Shown piece after piece: positions 35,011 through 43,875 of a stretch of DNA of 64,000 bases (its first letter is position 1; each line of letters begins with the position of its first letter). The stretch comes from Pseudomonas putida (GTDB taxonomy: Bacteria; Pseudomonadota; Gammaproteobacteria; Pseudomonadales; Pseudomonadaceae). The stretch spans positions 3,224,001 through 3,288,000 of the forward strand of contig NZ_CP011789.1 of the NCBI RefSeq assembly GCF_001636055.1, read 5' to 3'. The notes beneath the pieces are model-generated. The model was not told the origin of the DNA and ran no database searches. It saw only the letters and a list, made by a program, of their open reading frames with translations. The position numbers and the translations under genes were made by a program.

Positions 35011-35470
35011 ACATTTCCTCAAGACGGGTAGGTCATCCGCAGTTCAATGTTAAGTGGCGACATCGAAACGTTGAAATGAACTTAAAGTCATCAGTAGGTT
35101 CGCGACATTCGTTGGGACTGACTTATTCGCCTTGAGAACTTGCCCGGATAGACAATCTCTGTTTAGCGCAGCGCCTATCCGTTCAAAGCTGAAAGTGGCG
35201 CAGCCATGCAGCGCAGCGCCGGCCGCCACTCGTAGCGGCGCAGGTCCGGTAGCGGGCCTGGCGAGCGGCGCGCCATTCTCCACGCTTTATGCCTGGGGGA
35301 CGATGAATAGAAGGGGAGATTGGCCGGGTTTTCGATGAAACAAAGTTTAGAAAAGGGGCTGGCCGTGGGGAGCTTTAAATATATTTCATTCGCGCGGTAG
35401 TTAGGGGGGAGGTGGGGCGTTGTTCTGTTCGCGGGCGTGCCTGCGAACAGAACAACACTGTTATTGAAGA
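35011..35470. other. 460-bp intergenic region with an inverted repeat
   Basis: There is no convincing gene here. A perfect 14-bp inverted repeat, GTTGTTCTGTTCGC (35419-35432) and GCGAACAGAACAAC (35443-35456), lies 15 bp beyond the end of efeM and probably ends the leftward efe transcript, though no T-run follows. Its central GCGGGC resembles REP. The part nearest 35010 contains the promoter of the reductase gene; open frames at 35132-35338 show no homology. Confidence 0.55.
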
Positions 35471-36283
35471 TCAGTTCAAACCCAACTTCCCGCGCAAGGT
35501 CGACAAGTCTTCAGCCAGGGTGTTGACCGGCCCGACCATGGCCTTGCGATCACGCTCTGCCACCTTGTCGTAGGACTGGAACCCGCCGTCCTGGGTCTTG
35601 TACTTGGCCAGCAGCTTGTTGACGGTAGCGAAGTTCTTGTCGACCTTGGCGACGAACGCCTTGTCCTGGGATTCCAGGTGGGTGCGGAACAGCTCGAAGA
35701 TCTTCTGTGCCCCGTCGATGTTGCCCTGGAAGTCGTACAGGTCGGTGTGACTGTAGCGATCCTCCTCACCCGAAACCTTGGTCGCGGCCACTTCTTCGAG
35801 CAACGCTGCCGCACCGCCGACGACTTTTTCTGGCGGGAAGGTCAGGGTGGCAATACGGCCCTGCAGGTCTTTCACGTCAGCGATCAGCTTGTCGGCAATC
35901 GGGCCTTGGCCGTCGGTGGTGTTCTTGTCGAACAGTGCGTACTCCAGGCGATGGAAGCCGGTGAAGTCATCGGCCTCGACACCTTTTTCGTGATCGTCCA
36001 CCCGCGAGTCGATGGCCGCGTCCAGGTCGCTGAACAGCTCGGCGATCGGCTCGACGGCTTCATAGTTGACCCGGGTCGTGGCATACAGCGCCTTGGCCTT
36101 GGCCAGGTCTCCCTTCTTCACTGCATGGGTGAACTGCTCGGTGTCGCTCACCAGCTGATCGACCTTCTCAGTGACATAGATCTTGTAGTCCGACACCGGC
36201 TGCACCAGGGTCAGCGGGTCAACCGCAGCATGGGCGAACAGCGGGGCAAGCGTGAGCAACAGGGCGAGGCGGGTCTTGTTCAT
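35471..36283 (-). CDS. efeM: EfeM-type periplasmic iron uptake lipoprotein-like protein (imelysin domain only)
   Basis: The 270-residue protein is a signal peptide (MNKTRLALLLTLAPLFAHA) plus an M75/imelysin-like helical domain. Metal-binding HxxE is visible in GFHRLEYALF, with YSHTDLYDF and the repeated helices typical of EfeO. It lacks the N-terminal cupredoxin part of the other EfeO in this operon, so it matches the EfeM form described in Pseudomonas. It is the last gene of efeU-efeO-efeB-efeM. Confidence 0.88.
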   Translation of the reverse strand: MNKTRLALLLTLAPLFAHAAVDPLTLVQPVSDYKIYVTEKVDQLVSDTEQFTHAVKKGDLAKAKALYATTRVNYEAVEPIAELFSDLDAAIDSRVDDHEKGVEADDFTGFHRLEYALFDKNTTDGQGPIADKLIADVKDLQGRIATLTFPPEKVVGGAAALLEEVAATKVSGEEDRYSHTDLYDFQGNIDGAQKIFELFRTHLESQDKAFVAKVDKNFATVNKLLAKYKTQDGGFQSYDKVAERDRKAMVGPVNTLAEDLSTLRGKLGLN

Positions 36284-36313
36284 GGCGATGTCCTGATCCG
36301 TTTCTGTGTCGTG

Positions 36314-37612
36314 TCATGCGGTTTTTATGGGGGTGGCAGCGTCGAGCAGCGAACGACCGATGAAGTCGTGATCGTTCTTCACGCCGGGGAGGGCGAAGAA
36401 GTACCCGCCCCCGACCGGCTTGATGTATTCCTCCAGCGGCTCGCCGTTGAGGCGGTTCTGGACGGTGATGAAGCCCTTTTCCAGGTCGGCCTGATAGCAG
36501 ATGAACAGCAGCCCCATATCCAGTTGCCCGTTCTTGTTCACGCCGCTGGAGTAGTTGAAAGGCCGGCGCAGGATCAGGTTGGGCTGGCTGGCCGCAGTGC
36601 GTGGATTGGCCAGGCGAATATGGGCGTCCAGACGGGTCAGCTTGCCTTCCGGGTCCTTGGTGTAATCAGGTACGTCGGTTTCGCGCTGGCCGTCCATGGG
36701 CGCGCCGCTGGCTTTCTTGCGGCCGAAGATCGACTCCTGCTCCTGCAATGGCGTGCGGTCCCAGCGCTCGACCAGATTGCGGATGATCCGCACCACCTGG
36801 TAGGTGCCATCGACCGCCCAGGCAGGTTCGTCGCCATGCTGTACCCAGACCAGCTGGTTCATCAGTGCCGCGTCGCTGGAGTCGGGGTTGGCCGAGCCGT
36901 CACGAAAACCGAGGAAGTTGCGCGCACTCTGCTCGGGCTCCGCCGCCTTGCGCGGTGCCTGCGGCGGCACCGAGCCTTCCTGTTTCCAGCGTACGTAGAG
37001 CAGGTCAGGCAGGTTCTTGATGATGTCGCGCAGAGCGTGGATGTTGGTGTCCGGCGCGTTGGAGCAGAACTGCAACCCCAGGTCGCCATGGCAGCGCTCG
37101 GCCTCCAGCGCGTCGTTGGGGAAGCCGAGCATGCGGCTCAGGCGCTTGGGCTTGGCGCCGGTGAGGCCGAATCGCTCGTCGAACAGCGACTCGCCGACCG
37201 ACACCGTGATGGTCAGGTTGTCCGGCGTGACGACCGGGCCAAGGATGCCCGAGTCCGCTGGCGGAAGCTTCGGGTCGACCTGGGGGACCGGGCCGCCGGC
37301 CATCAGGAAGCGAATGCGCTGGTCCAGCGTGCGGAACAGGCGCTCGAGATCCTGCTTGTCCTGCGCCAGGACATCGAAGGAGACGAACATCCCGGCGGTA
37401 GGACGCGGTGTCACCACCCCGGGTTGATGTTCGCCGATCCAGGCGTTGCGCTCTTGCGTGCGGTCGCTGTGCGGGGCTTCGGTGACCTTGGCCGGTGAGG
37501 GAGCCGCCAGCGCGTTGCCGGTGGCCATGGCGACGCCTGCCACACCAAGGCCTGCCAGCAGGCGGCGGCGCTCTTGGGATTGCGGGGCGTTACGGGTATC
37601 GCGGTCTGTCAT
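36314..37612 (-). CDS. efeB: EfeB Tat-exported DyP-type peroxidase/deferrochelatase
   Basis: The 432-residue protein has a Tat signal (SQERRRLLAGLGVAGVAMA) and a DyP domain with the GxxDG motif in FLGFRDGSANPD, and AHIRLANPR with the proximal heme His. It matches EfeB, which oxidises ferrous iron and/or releases iron from heme in the periplasm for EfeU. It sits between the two EfeO-type genes in the efe operon. Confidence 0.92.
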   Translation of the reverse strand: MTDRDTRNAPQSQERRRLLAGLGVAGVAMATGNALAAPSPAKVTEAPHSDRTQERNAWIGEHQPGVVTPRPTAGMFVSFDVLAQDKQDLERLFRTLDQRIRFLMAGGPVPQVDPKLPPADSGILGPVVTPDNLTITVSVGESLFDERFGLTGAKPKRLSRMLGFPNDALEAERCHGDLGLQFCSNAPDTNIHALRDIIKNLPDLLYVRWKQEGSVPPQAPRKAAEPEQSARNFLGFRDGSANPDSSDAALMNQLVWVQHGDEPAWAVDGTYQVVRIIRNLVERWDRTPLQEQESIFGRKKASGAPMDGQRETDVPDYTKDPEGKLTRLDAHIRLANPRTAASQPNLILRRPFNYSSGVNKNGQLDMGLLFICYQADLEKGFITVQNRLNGEPLEEYIKPVGGGYFFALPGVKNDHDFIGRSLLDAATPIKTA

Positions 37613-37629
37613 CTGAGGCTCGCTTGTCT

Positions 37630-38838
37630 TTACTGTTCGGCCAGGCCCAGGGCCTGATCGATGGCCGCGATCGCGTTGGCCAGTGCGTCGGCATCGGCTG
37701 CGATCTGCTGTTTCTGCGCCTGCGGCACCTGGTCGTAGGACAGATAGCCCTCGGCGCCGTGCAGGGCTTGCAGGTGCTGCTCGAAGCGAGTCATGGCGCT
37801 ATCGATTGTCGCCAACGGCTCAGAGCCGTTCCTGGCCAGCAAGGGGCGCAACAGATCGATCACTTTGCGCACACCTTCGAGGTTGGCGGCAAAACCCGGC
37901 AGGTCGAGGTGGCTGTAGCGTTCCTCTTCGCCACTGCTGCGGATCTGCGCAAGGTTGTGCAGGCTGCGCACGACCGCCTCGGTGAATTGCTGCGGCGCGA
38001 TGGACTGGGCAAGCAGTTGCGTCTTGAGTTCGCCCAGGTCGAGCAGCAGCGTCTCTGCCACCGGCGCCAACCCTGCGGTGGTGCGCTGTTGGAACAGGCC
38101 GTACTCGATGCGATGCAAGCCCGTGAACGCCGGGTCCTGCTCACGCTGTTCGAAGTAATCGGCGCGAGCATTGATCCGGTTGTCCAGTTCAGCCAGACGC
38201 TGGCTGGCCGGGGCGATGCGCTGGTAGATCACCCGCGCTGCGCCATAGGCAGCTTGCGCCTGCTGCAGGTCGCCGGCCTGGATCGCGTCCTTGAGCGCTT
38301 GGCCTGCCCGCACCAGGGCGCTGCCCTGGCTGGCCAGGTAGACGCGGTATTCGGACAGCGGCCCGATAAAGGCAGTCAGTGCGGGGCGCGCCTTGGCAGC
38401 CGCTTCGGAGGCGGCGGTCGGGGTGACGGTCAAGCTGCCGCGCGGGTTGCTGAGCAAGCCGCAGGTGATCGCGTAGCGTCCCGGCTGCAGTGTGGCGTTG
38501 ATCACCTGTGACAAGCCCGGCGCGATGTTCTCGCGCTCCTCGATCACCAGCACGCCATCGAGAATCTCCCACTCGACGGCGCGTTGCGACTGGTTGACGA
38601 TGCGGAAACTGTTCGGCCCGGCCGGGACGCTCAGGTCGTTCGGCTCGCAGGCGTGATCGCGGATGGTGATCAGCGTTTCATGTCCGGCGTTGGCCGCACG
38701 CCTGGCCTGGGCCTGGTGCGAGGCATAGAAGAACACCAGGCCCGCACCGACCATCAACAGGGCACTGCCGGCAACCGCCAGGCGCAGTACACGGGGGGAG
38801 GGGGGCTTGCCGGCGGCGCCGGTCTCGTGACTGGTCAT
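37630..38838 (-). CDS. efeO: EfeO with cupredoxin and imelysin domains
   Basis: The 402-residue protein has an N-terminal membrane anchor at about residues 17-37, a cupredoxin-like domain at about 45-135 (ITIRDHACEPNDLSVPAG, GRYAITCGLLSNPRG) with conserved Cys and His, and an imelysin domain at about 150-400 with GLHRIEYGLF (HxxE) and YSHLDLPGF. This is the full-length EfeO layout, thought to bind iron and pass it to EfeU. It lies 2 bp downstream of efeU. Confidence 0.92.
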   Translation of the reverse strand: MTSHETGAAGKPPSPRVLRLAVAGSALLMVGAGLVFFYASHQAQARRAANAGHETLITIRDHACEPNDLSVPAGPNSFRIVNQSQRAVEWEILDGVLVIEERENIAPGLSQVINATLQPGRYAITCGLLSNPRGSLTVTPTAASEAAAKARPALTAFIGPLSEYRVYLASQGSALVRAGQALKDAIQAGDLQQAQAAYGAARVIYQRIAPASQRLAELDNRINARADYFEQREQDPAFTGLHRIEYGLFQQRTTAGLAPVAETLLLDLGELKTQLLAQSIAPQQFTEAVVRSLHNLAQIRSSGEEERYSHLDLPGFAANLEGVRKVIDLLRPLLARNGSEPLATIDSAMTRFEQHLQALHGAEGYLSYDQVPQAQKQQIAADADALANAIAAIDQALGLAEQ

Positions 38839-38840
38839 GC

Positions 38841-39683
38841 TTACCCTTGTTTCTGTGCAGCGTGGGAAGAGGAAGGCTTGGCCGGTGCCGGCCAGAAGAA
38901 CAGCACCAGCGCACCGACCAGATAGAGCAGGTAGGCCCCGAGGGTGCTCACGGTCGGGGTGTCCTGGTAACCGAACATCCCCGCCAGTACCGATCCGGTC
39001 GGGCCATCCATCGGCAGGCTGTGGCTGATATCGAAGACCACCCCCTGCAGCGCATTCCAGACCCCGGCCTCGTGCAGCGCCTGCACCGAGTTGGCGAGGA
39101 TGCCCGCCGCCACCACGAGGATGAACAGGCCTGTCCAGCGGAAGAACTGCGCCAGGTTCAGGCGCAGGCTGCCGGAGTACAGCGCCAACCCCACCAGGAT
39201 CGCCACCACCAGCCCAAGCAGGGCGCCCAGCGGTGCTGCCGGGCCCTCGCTCTGCTGGAACACCGCCAACAGGAAGAACACCGTCTCCAGGCCCTCGCGA
39301 GCGACGGCGAAGAACACCATGGCGATCAGCGCCCAGGCCTGGTGCTTCGAACCCGCGAGCGCGGCATCGAGCGAAACGTGCAACTCATGCTTGATCGAAC
39401 GCGCCACTTTGCGCATCCACAGCACCATGGAGCTGAGGATCACCACCGCGACCAGCCCGACCAGCGCTTCGAAGAGTTCCTGCTGTTTCTGCGGGAACTC
39501 GCTGCTCATCAGCTCAAGGCCGGCGCCGACGAAGAGGGAAAGGGCTGCGGCGAGAAACACGCCGATCCACACGGCCGGCATCCACTGGCCACGGCCGGTC
39601 TGGCGCAGGTAGCTGGCGATGATGCCGACAATCAGCGCGGCTTCGATGCCCTCGCGGAGCATGATGAGGAAGGGAACTAGCAT
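38841..39683 (-). CDS. efeU: EfeU ferrous/ferric iron permease (FTR1 family)
   Basis: The 280-residue protein has seven membrane segments with the two FTR1 REGxE motifs: REGIE at 10-14 and REGLE at 129-133. It is the channel of the EfeUOB system in the inner membrane and the first gene of the operon. GGGAGAATC precedes the ATG and a Fur-box-like sequence lies 59 bp upstream. Confidence 0.93.
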   Translation of the reverse strand: MLVPFLIMLREGIEAALIVGIIASYLRQTGRGQWMPAVWIGVFLAAALSLFVGAGLELMSSEFPQKQQELFEALVGLVAVVILSSMVLWMRKVARSIKHELHVSLDAALAGSKHQAWALIAMVFFAVAREGLETVFFLLAVFQQSEGPAAPLGALLGLVVAILVGLALYSGSLRLNLAQFFRWTGLFILVVAAGILANSVQALHEAGVWNALQGVVFDISHSLPMDGPTGSVLAGMFGYQDTPTVSTLGAYLLYLVGALVLFFWPAPAKPSSSHAAQKQG

Positions 39684-39741
39684 GATTCTCCCGGGATGGC
39701 TGAAGGCATCGACCCCAGGTCGAGGTCGCCGGGAAATCTAC

Positions 39742-39760
39742 TTCAATGAGAATCATTAGC
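39742..39760. promoter_or_regulatory. Fur box upstream of efeU
   Basis: TTCAATGAGAATCATTAGC matches the 19-bp Fur consensus GATAATGATAATCATTATC at 14 of 19 positions, with the central AATGA-AATCATTA intact. It lies 59 bp before the efeU start, so low iron should turn the operon on. Confidence 0.75.
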
Positions 39761-39926
39761 GCATGTGAATAATATTTTAACTTCTGCCATTTCCACCCTG
39801 GCCAGCCCCGGGAAAATGGGCTTTGCAACGGCGGAGTACAAATGTGCTCTGCGGCGATTACCGGGCTGAATGAAAGAACACTCACGGCGGTTGACCATGT
39901 CCCTACCAGGAGGTAGGGTGCCGTTC

Positions 39927-40526
39927 ATGAGCACTCAATCCACGACCTACTCCGACATTCTCCAGTGCGCCCGCACCCTGATCATCACGGGCGGGTACAA
40001 CAGCTTCAGCTACGCCGACATCGCCGAGAGCGTCGGGATACGCAAAGCCAGCATCCATCACCATTTCCCCACCAAGGCGGACCTGGTGCGCGTTCTGGTC
40101 GCGCAATACCGCGAAGAAGCCAAGGCCGGCATGGCTGCCCTGGAGCGTTACTTTCCCGCGCCCGTCGACCAGCTCAAGGCCTATGTAGGCTATTGGCTGG
40201 AATGCGTCGGCGAGGCCAGCAAGGGCTATTGCGTGTGTGCCTTGCTCGCCACTCAGATACCGGTATTGCCTACCGAAGTCGCCACTGAGGTGAGGGCGCA
40301 TTTCCGCAGCCTCTCGGCCTGGATTACCACAGTGCTCGAGCGCGGCGCGCAGGCGGGCAGCCTGACCCTCTCCGATACCCCTCAGGCTGAGGCAGAGCGT
40401 TTCATGGCTGCCGTGCATGGCGCGATGTTGTCTGCCCGCGCCTATGGCGAGCCTGGCGTGTTCGGGCTTATCACGCAGCCGCTGATCGACAGGCTTGTCA
40501 CACCGATTCCGCCCCCCGGAGCCTGA
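39927..40526 (+). CDS. TetR/AcrR-family regulator
   Basis: The 199-residue protein has a TetR HTH at about residues 9-55 (FSYADIAESVGIRKASIHHHFPTKADLVRVL) and a helical ligand domain of the TetR_C family (YWLECVGEASKGYCVCALLA). The start ATG at 39927 gives the standard HTH position; ATG 39897 and 39870 are alternatives. A CCCTACC/GGTAGGG dyad lies just before it (39901-39918). The HD-domain gene follows 3 bp later, and a TetR-type operator stands in front of the membrane protein at 41227, making these candidate targets. Confidence 0.87.
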   Translation: MSTQSTTYSDILQCARTLIITGGYNSFSYADIAESVGIRKASIHHHFPTKADLVRVLVAQYREEAKAGMAALERYFPAPVDQLKAYVGYWLECVGEASKGYCVCALLATQIPVLPTEVATEVRAHFRSLSAWITTVLERGAQAGSLTLSDTPQAEAERFMAAVHGAMLSARAYGEPGVFGLITQPLIDRLVTPIPPPGA

Positions 40527-40529
40527 GCC

Positions 40530-41120
40530 ATGCTGCCAAGCCCTCTGGAACAGCAATTGGAATTTCTGCGCCAGATCGACCAGTTGAAAAGCGTGCGTCG
40601 CCAATCACCGCTGCTGGACCAGAGCCGCAAGTAAAACTCCGCCGAACACTCCTGGCACCTGGCCATGTATGCGTTGATCCTCAATGAGCATGCCAGCGGG
40701 GCAGTGAACAGCGACCGGGTCATCCGCATGCTGCTGTTGCACGATATCGTGGAGATCGACGTCGGTGACTACCCCATTCATGGAGGCTCGTCCAGCCAGT
40801 TGCAGGCCGAGCAGGAAGCCGAGGCCGCCCAGCGGCTGTTTGGCCTGCTGCCGCAACCACAGGGCACGCAGATGCTGGAACTGTGGCAGGAGTTCGAGCA
40901 GGCCGAGACTGCAGATGCGTGTTTCGCCAAGGCGCTCGACCGTTTTCAGCCACTGCTGATCAACATCTTCACCGGCGGTGGCACCTGGTCCGAAAGCGGT
41001 GTATCGCGCCAGCAGGTCATCGAGCGCTACGGGCCGGTCATCCAGCGTGGCGCACCCGAGCTCTGGGCGCTCTGCGAGCGCTGGATCGCGCGGCATTTCG
41101 CGGGTGATGGACAACCCTAA
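40530..41120 (+). pseudogene. HD-domain nucleotidase-like gene interrupted by a stop codon
   Basis: Starting at ATG 40530 the frame reads MLPSPLEQQLEFLRQIDQL and reaches a TAA at 40632, where homologues have the Glu of RKENSAEHSWHL. After the stop the same frame continues without interruption: NSAEHSWHLAMYALIL, LLLHDIVEIDVGDYPIHG, to the stop at 41120. This is the YfbR-like HD family that dephosphorylates deoxynucleotides. A single GAA to TAA change explains the break. An internal restart at ATG 40665 would lose the EHSWH metal ligand, so a working enzyme is unlikely. The gene sits 3 bp after a TetR gene. Confidence 0.8.
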
Positions 41121-41133
41121 GGTTTTCACGGTG

Positions 41134-41166
41134 AAAAGCCGCTGTGCAGGCGCAGCGGTTTTTTTT
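41134..41166 (+). terminator. intrinsic terminator after the HD-domain gene
   Basis: CCGCTG and CAGCGG pair, flanked by AAAAG on one side and a run of eight T on the other; it lies 13 bp after the stop at 41120. This is a textbook Rho-independent terminator. Confidence 0.85.
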
Positions 41167-41178
41167 ACAGCTATGTGC

Positions 41179-41196
41179 CTACCTACTAGTCGGTAG
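41179..41196. promoter_or_regulatory. 18-bp near-perfect palindrome, probable TetR-family operator
   Basis: CTACCTACTAGTCGGTAG reads the same on both strands except at two positions. It sits 31 bp upstream of the membrane protein start at 41227 and just after the terminator, in promoter position. The ACTAGT core with GGTAG arms is like known TetR/AcrR boxes. Confidence 0.6.
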
Positions 41197-41226
41197 CAGT
41201 CCATTCACAAAGACGGAGTCACAACC

Positions 41227-41730
41227 ATGCCACACCCTGTATCCACCCTCGGCGCCATCCATACCGCCGTCAGCGTGGCGACCTTCGTCGCCGGGCTCTA
41301 CAGCTATGCGCGCCATCATCAGATCGAGCCCCGGGCGCCAGTTGCACGCGGCTACCTGCTCGGGATGCTGGTGTCGGTACTGACCGCGTTCGGCCTTTCC
41401 AGTACCGGCGGATTCAACGTCGGGCATGCGCTCGGCATCCTCGCGCTGCTGGTGGTCGGAGCGGCACTGGTCATCCCCAGGCTCAGCCTTCTGGGGCGTG
41501 CGCGGCCCTACCTGGCGCAGTTGGCGTTCGCATTCAGCTTCTTCCTGTTGCTGGTACCGGGGATCAACGAAACCCTGACGCGACTGCCAAGCGGCCAGCC
41601 ATTGGCGGACGGCCCCGAGTCGCCGCTGGTGCGCGCCGCGTTGGCCGGATGGTTGGGGATTTTCGTGGTAGGCGCAGCGGTACAGGCCTGCTGGATCAGG
41701 TTGCAGCGCCGCAGGGCACCAGCGCTCTGA
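41227..41730 (+). CDS. small integral membrane protein, function unknown
   Basis: The 167-residue protein has four to five membrane segments (SVATFVAGLYSYARHH, GYLLGMLVSVLTAFGL, HALGILALLVVGAALVI, LAQLAFAFSFFLLLVPG, LAGWLGIFVVGAAVQACWI). It resembles DUF2306-like four-helix proteins but I cannot name a family. The TetR-like palindrome directly upstream suggests it is induced by a small molecule; drug or solvent stress is one possibility. Confidence 0.65.
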   Translation: MPHPVSTLGAIHTAVSVATFVAGLYSYARHHQIEPRAPVARGYLLGMLVSVLTAFGLSSTGGFNVGHALGILALLVVGAALVIPRLSLLGRARPYLAQLAFAFSFFLLLVPGINETLTRLPSGQPLADGPESPLVRAALAGWLGIFVVGAAVQACWIRLQRRRAPAL

Positions 41731-41778
41731 TCGCCGAGGCGACAGCGCAGCCACTGTAGCTGCGCTGTCACTAGCCGC

Positions 41779-43149
41779 TTACTGGAACCATTGCCACAGC
41801 AGCAGGGTGCCGACCAGCCCAACCACCGAGACGATGGTCTGCAGCACCGACCACACCCAGATCGTCTGCTTGAGTTGCAGCCCGAAGTACTCGCGGACCA
41901 TCCAGAACCCGGCATCGTTGACATGGCAGAAGAACACCGAGCCGGCACCGATGGCCAGTGCCACCAGCGAACTCTGGGTGGTCGCCAGGCCCGCCATCAA
42001 TGGCGCGAGAATACCGGCAGTGGTGGTGGTCGCAACGGTGGCCGAGCCTGTCGCCTGGCGCAGCGCCACCGCGATCAGCCAGGCCAACAGCACGTACGAC
42101 AGGTGCGCGCCACTGGCCACCTTGCTGATCGTGTCGCTGATGCCGGCTTCGAGCAGGGTCTGTTTCAGGCCACCACCGGCTCCGATGGTCAACAACAGCA
42201 CGGCGATCGGCGCCAGGCTCTTGCGCAGTACGCTGCCGACCTGGTCACGGGCCATACCGATCGACCAGCCCAGGCAGATCACCGCAGCGATCACCGCCAG
42301 CCCAAGGGCAATCAGCGGCTCACCGAGAAACTTGAGGGTCAGCGCCAGGGTGCTTTGCGGCGCCATGGCGATTTTGGCCAGCGTACTGCCCAGCATCAGC
42401 AGCACTGGCAGCAGGATGATCAGCAGCGATACGGCAAAGCTTGGCTTGCGCCGGGTCTCGACCTTGGCGGTGAACAGCGCACCCAGTTCCGCGGGTTCCT
42501 GCACGTCCAGGCGTTTCGACAGCCAGATGCCATACAGCGGGCCGGCGAGGATCACCGCCGGCACGGCGATGCACAGACCCAGCAACATGGTCATTCCCAG
42601 GTCTGCATGCAGGGCGCTGACAGCGATCAGCGGCCCCGGGTGGGGAGGCATCAACGCGTGCAGGGTGGTCATCCCGGCGAGCGCCGGGATCGCCACCTTG
42701 AGCAGCGGCTGCCCAGACTGGCGAGCGATGACGAAGATCACCGGCACCATCAGCACCAGGCCGACTTCGAAGAACAGCGGCAAGCCAATGACCATCGCCA
42801 CCAGCGCCATCACCCAGGGCAGCGCCTTGCCGCGGGCATGGCGTAACAAGGTAGAGGCAATACGATCAGCGGCCCCGGACTCGGCCATCAGCGCGCCGAG
42901 CATCGCGCCCAGGGCAATGATGATCCCGGCCTCGCCCAGCAGACTGCCAGCGCCCTTGCCGAACGCCTTGGCCACCTCCTCTGGCGGCAGGGCAGCGCCC
43001 AGGCCCGCCACGAAGGTACCGATCAGGATCGACAGGAAGGGCGGCAACTTGGTGACGCTGATCAGCACGATGATGGTGGTGATGGCCGCCAGGCAACAGA
43101 GCACCAGGCGGGTGTCGTGGGCAAGCCACGCGGCATGTGAAATATCCAA
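41779..43149 (-). CDS. GntP-family gluconate:H+ symporter
   Basis: The 456-residue carrier has about 12-13 membrane segments with GntP-family blocks: PPFLSILIGTFVAGLGAALPPEEVAKAFGKG, GLPLFFEVGLVLMVP, ALMPPHPGPLIAVSAL and QATGSATVATTTTAGI. The family imports gluconate and related sugar acids. The start is TTG at 43149, 6 nt after AAGGGG; no ATG lies near the N-terminus. No gluconate kinase or edd/eda genes are adjacent, so it may serve another sugar acid. Confidence 0.85.
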   Translation of the reverse strand: MDISHAAWLAHDTRLVLCCLAAITTIIVLISVTKLPPFLSILIGTFVAGLGAALPPEEVAKAFGKGAGSLLGEAGIIIALGAMLGALMAESGAADRIASTLLRHARGKALPWVMALVAMVIGLPLFFEVGLVLMVPVIFVIARQSGQPLLKVAIPALAGMTTLHALMPPHPGPLIAVSALHADLGMTMLLGLCIAVPAVILAGPLYGIWLSKRLDVQEPAELGALFTAKVETRRKPSFAVSLLIILLPVLLMLGSTLAKIAMAPQSTLALTLKFLGEPLIALGLAVIAAVICLGWSIGMARDQVGSVLRKSLAPIAVLLLTIGAGGGLKQTLLEAGISDTISKVASGAHLSYVLLAWLIAVALRQATGSATVATTTTAGILAPLMAGLATTQSSLVALAIGAGSVFFCHVNDAGFWMVREYFGLQLKQTIWVWSVLQTIVSVVGLVGTLLLWQWFQ

Positions 43150-43355
43150 CGGAAACCCCTTCTTGTAATGTCTTGTTACGTCTCTTGAAGGAATATACCG
43201 GATGGATTCATATAGACGACTAGCTGATCCCGTTTTTCAGGGTTGCAAGACATGAAAGTTTTTTCAGAAACCGCGTAACCCTGCATCGTCCTCGCAAACC
43301 TGCTAAAACTGGCCGCCGCGCGCCACGTGCAGCCCACCCACCCTAGGAGAGAGTC

Positions 43356-43862
43356 ATGATCAAGACCGGCGATTCACTGCCTGATATCACGCTGTACGCC
43401 TACAGCAACGGGGAGGGCGCCTGCGCGATCGGCCCGAACGCGTTTTCCATCCGCGAGCGCTGCCAGCAGCGCAAACTGGTGATTTTCGCCTTGCCCGGCG
43501 CCTTCACACCTACCTGTTCCGAACGTCACGTCCCCGGCTATGTCGCTGCGGCCGAAGCGTTTTCCGCGGCGGGTATCGACGAAATCCTCTGCGTTTCCGT
43601 CAACGATGCCTTCGTCATGAATGCCTGGGGCAGCAGCCTGCAGGTGGGTGATGCGGTGAAGATGATTGGCGACGGCAATGGCGAATTCGCCAAAGCACTG
43701 GGCTTGAGCCAGGATCTGTCGGCTCGCGGCATGGGCCATCGTTCCCAGCGTTACGCGATGCTGGTCGAAGATGGCGTGGTCAGGCACCTCGCGGTCGAGG
43801 CGCCCGGCAAGTTCGAGGTCAGCGATGCGCAGAGCATGTTGAAGTGGGTTCAACAGTTATAG
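43356..43862 (+). CDS. peroxiredoxin of the Prx5 type
   Basis: The 168-residue protein has the active site PGAFTPTCSERHVPGY with peroxidatic Cys54, and the Prx5-type VNDAFVMNAWG. These enzymes reduce hydrogen peroxide and alkyl hydroperoxides with thioredoxin or glutaredoxin. RBS GGAGAGAGTC precedes the ATG. It is convergent with the MerR gene and stands alone. The 200-bp gap before it holds AT-rich sequence between the divergent permease and peroxiredoxin. Confidence 0.9.
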   Translation: MIKTGDSLPDITLYAYSNGEGACAIGPNAFSIRERCQQRKLVIFALPGAFTPTCSERHVPGYVAAAEAFSAAGIDEILCVSVNDAFVMNAWGSSLQVGDAVKMIGDGNGEFAKALGLSQDLSARGMGHRSQRYAMLVEDGVVRHLAVEAPGKFEVSDAQSMLKWVQQL

Positions 43863-43875
43863 GGCCAGGTAGCGT

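Noticed and set aside
35132..35338. 68-codon plus-strand frame in the gap after the reductase
   Set aside because: No RBS, no homology, alanine/glycine-rich noise; a matching minus frame overlaps it.
35678..37498. A 606-codon plus-strand open frame
   Set aside because: It is antisense to efeM and efeB, both of which have clear motifs; no RBS or domain.
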